Assembly (NCBI GenBank): GCA_001898385.1
Contig: MKTT01000074.1
Span: forward strand, 92,685 to 156,684
From: Planctomycetales bacterium 71-10
GTDB taxonomy: Bacteria > Planctomycetota > Planctomycetia > Isosphaerales > Isosphaeraceae
Direction of reading: 5' to 3'
Length of the DNA stretch: 64,000 bases
Shown here: piece by piece, positions 20,950 through 29,521 of the stretch
How the letters are laid out: the number at the start of each line of letters is the position of its first letter
How positions within the stretch are numbered: position 1 is the stretch's first letter
Position numbers and translations under genes: made by a program
The notes under the pieces: model-generated
Database searches by the model: none
What the model was told of the DNA's origin: nothing
The model's input: the letters and a program-made list of their open reading frames with translations, nothing else

Positions 20950-20987
20950 ACGCCCGCCGCGCGGTTCGACATAGGCTCGGCGGGCGT
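20950..20987. terminator. Possible stem-loop between the methyltransferase and the paralogue array
   Basis: acgcccgccg (20950-20959) and cggcgggcgt (20978-20987): 10-bp stem, 18-nt loop. Regulatory versus terminator role unresolved. Confidence 0.3.
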
Positions 20988-21234
20988 CTCCTGTCGCATC
21001 ATCCACTTCATTTGCGAATGCAAGGATGAGGCGACGAGCGCCACGGCGAAACATTAAAGCATTTCCACGCCGCCGGTCGTTCGGCGGGGATGCAGATGGG
21101 CTGCGGCAGGCCATCGGCCTGGCGCCCCTTCTCATTCCTCGCCCCCATGCGTTACGATCCCGGCGGCGACTGCGCCGGGCGTCCGACGGGATGGGGCGCG
21201 AGGCCGTCGCCCGACACCAGGATGGAGCCGACTC

Positions 21235-22713
21235 ATGATGAGGATGCAGGGACGATCGCGGCGGGCCCGGCGGGCCGCCTGGGGCGTGGAGGCCCTGGAG
21301 GGGCGTCGGCTGATGACGGCCGGCCTCATGGCCCAGTTCGCGCCCGGGTGGGGGGACGCGGTCGACGTCCGCTTCGACCACTACACGACGGGCTTCCAGG
21401 AGTCGGCCGGCCGGGTCCCGATCACGCTCACCCGCGGGGGGGACCTGACGCTGGGCGCGACGGCCCGCGTCCGGACCTCGACGGTCGATGCCGTGGAGGG
21501 CTACGACTACGTCGGCCTCGACCAGCCCGTGGTGTTCGCGCCGGGCTCCGCGACGGCGACGTTCTACCTGACGATCCTGGACGACGCGATCTCCGAGCCC
21601 GAGACGAAGGCCCTGTACCTCCAGGTCTACGGGACGAGCGACGTGATCTCGTCCGAGACCGTCGCGTCGATGATGGTCCTGATCGGCGACGACGAGCCGG
21701 GGAGCGGGACGCCGCTGACGTTCCACGCCTTCGGCGACGCCGGGCTCTGGACGTACAACGACGTGGAGGGCTACCGCAAGATCAACGACGCCTCGCCGGA
21801 GGCGATCCATCCCGCGCCGAACCGCGGCGCGTACCTGGACTTCGGCAAGTCCGGCCTGTGGTACTGGGACGCGCTCACCGGCTACGAGAAGCTCAATAAC
21901 GCCGACCCGCAGGGGATCCTGACCTCGGACCAGGGCGATTCGCTGCTGATCGACTTCGGGGCCGGCGGGCTCTGGGCGTGGTCGCGGGCCGGCGGCTTCT
22001 CCTACATCACCGACGTCGACCCCGAGGCGATGGCGGGGACGGCCGAGCGCGGGCTCGTCGACTTCGGCCGCGCCGGGCTGTGGGCGTTCGACTTCAACGC
22101 CTCCGCGCTGTGGCCGTTCGGGGCGACGACGTGGACGAAGCTCGACGACCAGAGCCCCGAGGCGATCGCCGTCGCCGGCGGGACGTTCTACGCCGATTAC
22201 GGCGCCCGCGGGCTCTGGCGGGTGGGCACGAGCATCACCACCGCCTCGGAGTCGAACGGGGGCCAGGTCCAGTACAGGACCGTGATGGATCAGATCAACC
22301 CGGCCGACCCGGGGACCATCGCGTCGACCGCGGACGGCCTGTTCGTCGACTTCGGCGCCGCCGGCCTGTGGAACTTCGACGGCGCCTGGACCAAGGTCAA
22401 TGACGTCGCGCCTCGGGCCACCTGGGCCGCCGACGACGGCCTTTACCTGAACTACGGCGCCGCCGGCCTCTGGCGGTTGGCCGGCGGGACGTGGACGAAG
22501 CTCAACGACTCCGCCCCCGCGCGGGCGTCCTACGCCACGCCCGTCGTCGCGTACCAGACGCCGCAGGCCGCGTTCGACCTGGACTACGGCGACGCCGGCC
22601 TCTGGCGGTGGTCGACGTCGACCGGATGGAAGAAGCTCACCAACGCGAGGGCGACGGCGTTGGGGACGGCGAGGCTGGACACCGGGGTCGGCTACGGGAT
22701 CATCCCGGCCTGA
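21235..22713 (+). CDS. LEPR-XLL-type secreted protein: Calx-beta plus eight 'FGxxGLW' repeats (paralogue A, short form)
   Basis: N-terminus RRARRAAWGVEALEGRRLMTAG; Calx-beta-like VEGYDYV...FAPGSATATFYLTILDDAISEPE; repeats from FHAFGDAGLWTYNDVEGYRKIND to the C-terminus. Confidence 0.85.
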   Translation: MMRMQGRSRRARRAAWGVEALEGRRLMTAGLMAQFAPGWGDAVDVRFDHYTTGFQESAGRVPITLTRGGDLTLGATARVRTSTVDAVEGYDYVGLDQPVVFAPGSATATFYLTILDDAISEPETKALYLQVYGTSDVISSETVASMMVLIGDDEPGSGTPLTFHAFGDAGLWTYNDVEGYRKINDASPEAIHPAPNRGAYLDFGKSGLWYWDALTGYEKLNNADPQGILTSDQGDSLLIDFGAGGLWAWSRAGGFSYITDVDPEAMAGTAERGLVDFGRAGLWAFDFNASALWPFGATTWTKLDDQSPEAIAVAGGTFYADYGARGLWRVGTSITTASESNGGQVQYRTVMDQINPADPGTIASTADGLFVDFGAAGLWNFDGAWTKVNDVAPRATWAADDGLYLNYGAAGLWRLAGGTWTKLNDSAPARASYATPVVAYQTPQAAFDLDYGDAGLWRWSTSTGWKKLTNARATALGTARLDTGVGYGIIPA

Positions 22714-22828
22714 CGCCCCGTCCCGACGTCCTCGCGCGGGCGCCCGGCGCGGCGCCGGGCCGCCCGCCCCTCTCGCCAGCTTCGCCGGCCCCATCCGACG
22801 CCGAGACGGGGCCGGCCGCACACCTGGG

Positions 22829-24181
22829 ATGGAGCCTCGAATGATTCGCGCGCAGAAGGCCCCGCGGCGACGCGGGCGGACGCCGTCGTTGGAGACGCTG
22901 GAGGACCGTCGGCTGCCGGCGACGGGGATCGTCTCCCTCATCCAGTTCGCCGCCGGCTCGACCCGGACCGTGGCCGAGTCGGCCGGGAGGCTGACGTTCA
23001 CCGTCGAGCGCACCGGCGACCTGTCGGCCGCGGCGACGGTCGACGTGAAGACGTTCGCCGGCACGGCGCTGGAGGGATACGACTACGCGCCGTACCGCGG
23101 CACGTTGACGTTCGCCGCCGGCCAGTCGACGGCGACGTTCGTCGTGACCATCGTCAACGACAAGGTCGCGGAGGCGCAGTACAAGGCGTTCGTCGTCACC
23201 CTCTCCAACCCCTCGGAGGGCACCGGCCTGGCCGGGCGGTCGTCGGCCGACGTCTACATCCTGGACGACGAGCCCGCCAGCGCCCTGCCGATCAGCTTCA
23301 TCGACTACGGCCCCTACGGCGTCTGGTCGTACGACGCCGTCTCCGGATTCGGCCGGGTCACCTCCGACGACCCCCAGCAGGTGGTGGGGTCGACGAACCG
23401 CAACGCCTACATGGACCTCGGCCCGAACGGCCTCTGGACCTGGGACGCGGTGCGCGGCCTGCGCAAGCTCTCCGCGGCCGACCCGCAGCAGATCGTCGTC
23501 ATCAACGACGCCTGGACCCGCGCCGAGGACGTCGTCCTGGCCGATTTCGGGGCCGACGGCCTGTGGCGATACAGCGAGTCCCAGGGCTGGAGGATGATCA
23601 CCACCGGCGACGCCCGCGCGATCGTCCTGGACGACCAGACCGCGTACATCGACTTCGGCCCCGGCGGCCTCTGGCGCTGGAGCGACCAGACGCCCTGGCT
23701 GAAGCTCAGCGACGCGGGCCCCGAGGGGATGGCCGCGGACGCCGGCGTCCTGTTCGTCGACCGCGGGGCGGGCGGGACCTGGCGCTGGACTTCGGCCGCC
23801 GGCTGGCGCCAGATCGGCACGGGCGACCCCCAGGCCGTCGCCTCCGTCGGCGACAAGCTGTTCGCCGACTACGGCGCCGCCGGCCTCTGGACCTGGACCG
23901 CCGCCGCCGGCTGGACCCTCTTCAACAAGGCCGACGTCCGCTCGATGGTCGCCGTCGACGGCGTCCTGTACCTCGAATACGGCTCGTTCGGCCTGTGGAC
24001 CTGGAGCGACGCCCAGGGCATGAAGAAGCAGACCGGATCGGCCGTGGAGTCCCTGATCGCCAGCCCCGGCGCGATGCGGGTCCTCGTCGACCAGGGCTCG
24101 GCCGGCCTCTGGGCCTGGACCTCCGCCGGCTATTCGCGGATCAACGCGGCCGACCCGGACTCGACCGGGAGGACGGCGTGA
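22829..24181 (+). CDS. LEPR-XLL-type secreted protein: Calx-beta plus eight 'FGxxGLW' repeats (paralogue B, short form)
   Basis: RRRGRTPSLETLEDRRLPATG; EGYDYAPYRGTLTFAAGQSTATFVVTIVNDKVAE; repeats FIDYGPYGVWSYDAVSGFGRV onward. Confidence 0.85.
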   Translation: MEPRMIRAQKAPRRRGRTPSLETLEDRRLPATGIVSLIQFAAGSTRTVAESAGRLTFTVERTGDLSAAATVDVKTFAGTALEGYDYAPYRGTLTFAAGQSTATFVVTIVNDKVAEAQYKAFVVTLSNPSEGTGLAGRSSADVYILDDEPASALPISFIDYGPYGVWSYDAVSGFGRVTSDDPQQVVGSTNRNAYMDLGPNGLWTWDAVRGLRKLSAADPQQIVVINDAWTRAEDVVLADFGADGLWRYSESQGWRMITTGDARAIVLDDQTAYIDFGPGGLWRWSDQTPWLKLSDAGPEGMAADAGVLFVDRGAGGTWRWTSAAGWRQIGTGDPQAVASVGDKLFADYGAAGLWTWTAAAGWTLFNKADVRSMVAVDGVLYLEYGSFGLWTWSDAQGMKKQTGSAVESLIASPGAMRVLVDQGSAGLWAWTSAGYSRINAADPDSTGRTA

Positions 24182-24337
24182 CGCCGAAGATGAATTTTTC
24201 CAAATTTTAACACGTCGGCGTCGGCGAGGGTTACATTCCATTAAATATGTAGTAGGAGGATGCCGCCGGCTCCCCGACGGCCCAGCCCGCCTGCCATCCC
24301 GCGTCGACTTCGCGGTCGACGCGATGGAATCCCTCCC

Positions 24338-26863
24338 ATGCCACGACCAACCCGACGACGTCGACGGGGTCGTTTCGCGCCCGACCTCCTGGAATCCCGG
24401 CGACTGCTCGCCGCCTATCCCGCATTCCCGATCGACGCCGAGACGTCCGGGACGCAGTCCGGGGCCCGATCGGCCGTGGACTTCCGCGGCCGGGTCACGG
24501 TCGTCTGGGAGGCCGACGACGGGTCGGGGGCCGGGGTCTACGGCCGTCGGTTCGAATCCGGCGGCTACGCGCTGGGGGACGCCTTCCGGCTCAACGACGA
24601 CGTCGGGGGGGATCAGGTCTCGCCGCGGGTGGCCCAGGCTCCGGACGGCGGGGCGGTGGTCGCCTGGTGGTCGGGCTCGCAGATCGACTTCCGGCGCTAC
24701 GACTCCGAGGGGACGCCGCTCGGGTCGGCGGAGCCGCTGCCGGGGACCGAGGGCTTCTCGCCGTCGTTCGAGCTGACCGAGGCCGACGCAAGCGGCTTCA
24801 CGCTCTACGCCCAGGGGTTCCACCTCCAGAGGTATTCCAACGACGGCGACCTGGAATCGGCGACGATCGTCGCCGGCGACGCCGACGGCTGGACGACGGT
24901 GGAGTCGACCGACCCGCGGCATGCGACGGACCGCTGGCTCGTCTGGTCGCGGGTCCGCTCGCGGGAACAGGGGGGGACGACGGTCTACGACGCCCAGGTC
25001 CTCGTCGCCGCGCTGGGCGACGCCGGCGAGCTGGCCGGGGACCCGGTCCAGGTGGTGACGTCGACGACCGGCTCGGCCGACCCGGCCGTGCTCCGGGGCT
25101 TCGACCCGGCGATCCTCGACGCCGGCCCCGTGGAGATCGCCTGGCGCGAGCCGACCGCCGACGGCGGGCTCTATCGGATCCGCCAGATGACCGCGCCCCG
25201 CCTCCAGCCCTCGCCGTGGACGCTCCACTCCGGCGTGTTCGACCTGACGACCCGGGGCGAGGGCTCGCCGATGTGGGCCGGGATGCTGAAGGCCAACCAG
25301 ATCACCGTCGTCTACTCGCCCGGCGGCGGCGAGGACGCCTACACCCAGACGTGGGGGAACTACAGCCCGGCGCCGGGCGGCGGGGCCGCCTGGATGCTGG
25401 ATTCCACCGCCCCGCTGGTCGAGGCGGAGGGGGGCCCGTTCGACTCGATCGAGCTGCTCTCGACCTTCCGGGCGGGCGCGGGCACCCCGTACTGGATCCT
25501 CCGCCGGGCCGAGTCCGGCGACCTAATCGGCCAGCGGGTCGACGCCGGCCCGGCGACGGCCCCGTCCTTCCCGAGTTCCGGGATGTCCGTCTCCGAGTCG
25601 GCCGGGAAGGCCGTGGCCTGGCTGATCCGAACGGGCGACCTCTCGCAGGCCGCCAGCTACGACTACGCGGCGGCCGCCGGCCGCTGGCTGGGCGCGGCCT
25701 ACACGGCCATCCCCGGGATCGACTTCGTCCCGACGTCGGGGACGGTCACGTTCGCGCCGGGGAGGGCCGAGGCGTCGTTCACGATCACGATCCTCGACGA
25801 CCACGTCCCGGAGGGGATCAAGCGGATCGAACTCTCGCGGGGCCCGGCGGGGACGGATCCGGCCAGCTGGGGCTACGCCCGCTCGCTCACCATCCAGGAC
25901 TCGTCGCCGGTCGCCCAGCGCGACCTGACGTTCGTGAGCGCGGGCGAGGACGGGTTCTGGAGCTGGAACGAGGTGGAGGGCTGGCGGAAGCTCAACGACG
26001 CCTCGCCGATCGCCTTCGCGGCGACCCCCGACCGCCAGGTCTTCGCCTCGTTCGGGGCCGCCGGCCTCTGGTCGTGGGACGGCCTGCGGGGATGGATCAA
26101 GCTCAACGACCTCGGCCCCGAGGACCTCGCCTGCGGCCTCCAGTTCTCCGACGAGCCCTGGGGCTACCAGTCGCCGAACTACACGATCTTCCTCGACTAC
26201 GGAGCCGCCGGCCTCTGGTCCTGGCGGGAGCGCGACGCCGAAGCCGGGCCCGCCGGATGGGCGAAGCTGAACCACGTCGACCCGGTGCAGATGGCCGCCA
26301 CCCAATACTCGCTGTTCGTCGACTTCGGCCCCGGCGGCGTCTGGCAATGGCACAGGCCCGTCAGCGGCGAGAGCTACACGTCCATCTCCTCTTACCAGCC
26401 CCAGGCCATGGCGGCCTACGGCCTGTCGCTGTACCTGGACTACGGCCCGTCCGGCCTCTGGCGCTGGCGGGACTCCGGGACGAACTGGCTGCACGTCAAC
26501 GCCGCCGACCCCCAGGCGATCGCCGCCGACCCCGGCGGCGTGACCGTCGACTACGGCCGCTACGGCCTCTGGCGCTGGACCGAGGCGGGCGGCATGTCGC
26601 TGCTGAGCACCCACGACGCCACGAAGATCGCCCCGGCGGCGGGCGGCTCGATCTACGCCGGCTTCGGCGCGCTCGGCCTGATGCGCTGGACGCAGGCCGG
26701 CGGCTGGACGCGGGTCAACACCGTCGACCCTTACGCCGTCGCCGCGACCCTGGCCCAGGCCGACGCCGTCCTCGACTACGGGGACGCCGGCCTCTGGCGC
26801 TGGGATCCCGTCTCGGGCTGGCGACGCCTCGACGGCGGCCCCCGCATCCTCGGCCGGATGTGA
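24338..26863 (+). CDS. LEPR-XLL-type secreted protein: N-terminal ~390-aa domain, Calx-beta, eight 'FGxxGLW' repeats (paralogue C, long form)
   Basis: MPRPTRRRRRGRFAPDLLESRRLLAAY; VVWEADDGSGAGVYGRRFESGGYALGDAFRLND; Calx-beta PGIDFVPTSGTVTFAPGRAEASFTITILDD; GLWSWDGLRGWIKLNDLGPEDL repeats. Start chosen by paralogue alignment. Confidence 0.85.
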   Translation: MPRPTRRRRRGRFAPDLLESRRLLAAYPAFPIDAETSGTQSGARSAVDFRGRVTVVWEADDGSGAGVYGRRFESGGYALGDAFRLNDDVGGDQVSPRVAQAPDGGAVVAWWSGSQIDFRRYDSEGTPLGSAEPLPGTEGFSPSFELTEADASGFTLYAQGFHLQRYSNDGDLESATIVAGDADGWTTVESTDPRHATDRWLVWSRVRSREQGGTTVYDAQVLVAALGDAGELAGDPVQVVTSTTGSADPAVLRGFDPAILDAGPVEIAWREPTADGGLYRIRQMTAPRLQPSPWTLHSGVFDLTTRGEGSPMWAGMLKANQITVVYSPGGGEDAYTQTWGNYSPAPGGGAAWMLDSTAPLVEAEGGPFDSIELLSTFRAGAGTPYWILRRAESGDLIGQRVDAGPATAPSFPSSGMSVSESAGKAVAWLIRTGDLSQAASYDYAAAAGRWLGAAYTAIPGIDFVPTSGTVTFAPGRAEASFTITILDDHVPEGIKRIELSRGPAGTDPASWGYARSLTIQDSSPVAQRDLTFVSAGEDGFWSWNEVEGWRKLNDASPIAFAATPDRQVFASFGAAGLWSWDGLRGWIKLNDLGPEDLACGLQFSDEPWGYQSPNYTIFLDYGAAGLWSWRERDAEAGPAGWAKLNHVDPVQMAATQYSLFVDFGPGGVWQWHRPVSGESYTSISSYQPQAMAAYGLSLYLDYGPSGLWRWRDSGTNWLHVNAADPQAIAADPGGVTVDYGRYGLWRWTEAGGMSLLSTHDATKIAPAAGGSIYAGFGALGLMRWTQAGGWTRVNTVDPYAVAATLAQADAVLDYGDAGLWRWDPVSGWRRLDGGPRILGRM

Positions 26864-26909
26864 CCGGAGGCGGCCGACCCCGCCGCACCTTCCCCAGGAG
26901 AGACGCCCG

Positions 26910-29426
26910 ATGAAACCTCCCCTCGCGAAGTCGCGGCGCCGAAGGCGGTCGCCGGCCCTGGAGGCCCTGGAAGACCGCCGGCTGATGGCCTACGCGCCGC
27001 CGGCCCCGGTCATGACGATCGCCGAGGGCGCGGCGGCCGGCGCGGGGGCATTCCGCGCCCAGTTCGTCGGGACCGACCGCGTCTTCGTCGCCTGGGAGGA
27101 GGACGCGGGCGCGGGGACCGGGTTGGACGTCTACGCGCGCTGGTATCACGCCGGCGGCGTCCCGATCGGCGACGCCTTCCGGGTGAACGACGAGGCCGCG
27201 GGGGACCAGGCCGCGCCGCGGGTGGAGACGGCGCCCGACGGCGGGGTCGTCGTCTCCTGGTGGAGCGAGTCGGGCGTCGAGTATCGCCGATACTCGGCCG
27301 ACGGCTCGGCCGGCGCCGGGCCGATCGCGCTGCCGGGGACGGCCGGGCTGTCGCGCGACTACGACCTGTTCGGCGTGGCGGGCGACGGGCTGTCGATCTA
27401 CGCCCGCGGCTTCCAGATCCGCCGCTTCACCCTCGACGGCGTCCCGACCTTCACGCTGGCGCAGGCGCCGGTCGCGGACGGCTGGACGCTCGTGGAGTCC
27501 GACGCCGGCGACCGCGCGGAATATTCGGGCGGCCTGACCGCGGTGACGTGGTCCGAGGTCCGGCCCGACCCGGGCGGCGCGGGGTACGACTCGCGGGTGA
27601 TGGTCGGCTACTTCGACGCCGGGGTGCGCCGGTACGTCGTCAAGACCTACGAGGACGGCGACGCGGCCTTCGCCGACGACCTCGACCCGCGCTTCCTCGG
27701 GGCGGCCTCGATGATCGCCTGGGTCGGGGCGTCCCCGGCCGGCGGGAGGTGGATCGAGGAGTCCGAGTTCCTATTCGGCAGCGATCCCTCGTTCGCCGAG
27801 GACCTGGGCGAATGGCTGCCGGGCATGCCGCCCGACGGGACGCCGACGGCCGTCGACGCCGACGGCGCGGTCTACATCCACTCCGTGCGGCCCGGGGCGA
27901 CGGGCGGCGCGGAGAGCTACTTCCGCGTCTGGCGCCACCACTACGTGCCCGGCCCCGGCTGGCCTCGCTACTCCGGCATCCCCGGCTACTGGTACTGGGA
28001 TTCGGACGGCGAGGTCGCCACGCCGGACATCCCCCCGGAGGCGATCGGCTCCATGCAGTTCGTCCTGCAGGACGAGGACGCCCTCTGGCTGGTGTGGAAC
28101 GGCCCCGAGGGGGGCCTGCACGCCCAGCGGTTCTTCTCCGACGTGGTGACCGTGGGGCGGACCGGGCCCGTCCCGAAGGCGGGCGAGGCCGACGGCGCGG
28201 CGACCGTGCAGTTGAAGCGCACCGGCGACCTCGCGCGCCCGCTGACGCTCCGCTATCGGTCCTTCGTCGCCCTCGACCGGCCGACGTCCCTGGGCCCGGC
28301 CCTCCCGGGCTACGACTTCGTCCCGGTCGAGGGGGAGGTGACGTTCGAAGCCGAGAGCGCCACGGCGACCATCAGCATCCCGCTCCTCGACGACGCGGCG
28401 GCGGACGGCGACAAGGCCTTCCTGATCGAGGTGACCGACCCCGCCGGCAAGGTCTCGGACCTCCCTTCGTTCATCGCGGTCGAGATCATCGACGACGAGC
28501 CGGCCGAGCTGGCGTCGACGACGTTCTTCGACTACGGCGACGCCGGCCTCTGGTCGTTCAACGAGGTCGCCGGCTGGGCCAAGCTCAACGACCTCGCCCC
28601 GCGGTCGATGCTCGCCACGCCGGGCGGCACGCTCTACCTGGACTACGGCGCCGCCGGCCTCTGGTCGTGGGACGGCGTCCGGCTGTGGCGGAAGCTCAAC
28701 GACGTCGCCCCGGAGTCGATGGCCTACGGCGCGGGCGACCGCCTGATCCTGGACTACGGCGCGGCCGGCCTCTGGACGCTGCACGACGTCGGCGGCTGGG
28801 CCCACATCAACCCGGCCGACCCGGTGAAGGTCGTCGCCGACCCCTACAGCCTGCTCGTCGACTTCGGCGCCGCCGGCGTCTGGGCCTGGAGCCAGGGCGA
28901 CGGCTATCGCCAGGTCAGCCTGGCCAGCCCGGAGGGGATGGCGGTCGCCCATAACCAGTACTACTTCGACTTCGGCCCCGGCGGCCTCTGGACCTCCACC
29001 TGGACGTCCAACCCGCTCGAACTCCGATGGACGCAGATCAGCCCCCTCGACCCGCAGTCGATCGCCGTCGCGTCGGATTCGGACGCCGTCTACATCGACT
29101 TCGGCGCGGGCGGCCTCCGGCGCTGGAATCCGTCCTACGGCGGGGTCGAGCTGCTCAGCGCCTGGGATCCGTCGGAGGTCGTGGTCGGGGGGCGGATCTC
29201 CTATTTCGCCCCGATCTACATGAACTTCCCCGTCCGGGGCGTGTGGCGATGGGGCGGCTCGGAGGGCTTCCTGAACCCGACCCCGTACCAGGCCGCGGCG
29301 ATCGCCGCGGGCTCGGGCGACGCCGTCGTGCTGGCCTTCGAATCCGGCGGCGTCTGGCGCTGGAGCCCGACGGCCGGCTGGCGCAAGCTCAACGACCTCT
29401 CGCCCCGCGCGATCGCCCGGACCTGA
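26910..29426 (+). CDS. LEPR-XLL-type secreted protein (paralogue D, long form)
   Basis: MKPPLAKSRRRRRSPALEALEDRRLMAYAPP; same architecture as C; GLWSWDGVRLWRKLNDVAPESM repeats. Confidence 0.85.
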   Translation: MKPPLAKSRRRRRSPALEALEDRRLMAYAPPAPVMTIAEGAAAGAGAFRAQFVGTDRVFVAWEEDAGAGTGLDVYARWYHAGGVPIGDAFRVNDEAAGDQAAPRVETAPDGGVVVSWWSESGVEYRRYSADGSAGAGPIALPGTAGLSRDYDLFGVAGDGLSIYARGFQIRRFTLDGVPTFTLAQAPVADGWTLVESDAGDRAEYSGGLTAVTWSEVRPDPGGAGYDSRVMVGYFDAGVRRYVVKTYEDGDAAFADDLDPRFLGAASMIAWVGASPAGGRWIEESEFLFGSDPSFAEDLGEWLPGMPPDGTPTAVDADGAVYIHSVRPGATGGAESYFRVWRHHYVPGPGWPRYSGIPGYWYWDSDGEVATPDIPPEAIGSMQFVLQDEDALWLVWNGPEGGLHAQRFFSDVVTVGRTGPVPKAGEADGAATVQLKRTGDLARPLTLRYRSFVALDRPTSLGPALPGYDFVPVEGEVTFEAESATATISIPLLDDAAADGDKAFLIEVTDPAGKVSDLPSFIAVEIIDDEPAELASTTFFDYGDAGLWSFNEVAGWAKLNDLAPRSMLATPGGTLYLDYGAAGLWSWDGVRLWRKLNDVAPESMAYGAGDRLILDYGAAGLWTLHDVGGWAHINPADPVKVVADPYSLLVDFGAAGVWAWSQGDGYRQVSLASPEGMAVAHNQYYFDFGPGGLWTSTWTSNPLELRWTQISPLDPQSIAVASDSDAVYIDFGAGGLRRWNPSYGGVELLSAWDPSEVVVGGRISYFAPIYMNFPVRGVWRWGGSEGFLNPTPYQAAAIAAGSGDAVVLAFESGGVWRWSPTAGWRKLNDLSPRAIART

Positions 29427-29521
29427 CCCGAGGCCGCCCCGGGCTCGGGCGTGGGTTAAGATATGCGTGGGGGAGGCGTATGGATCGTCGAAGCCCCGAC
29501 GTCCCGCACGGAGACCTCGCC

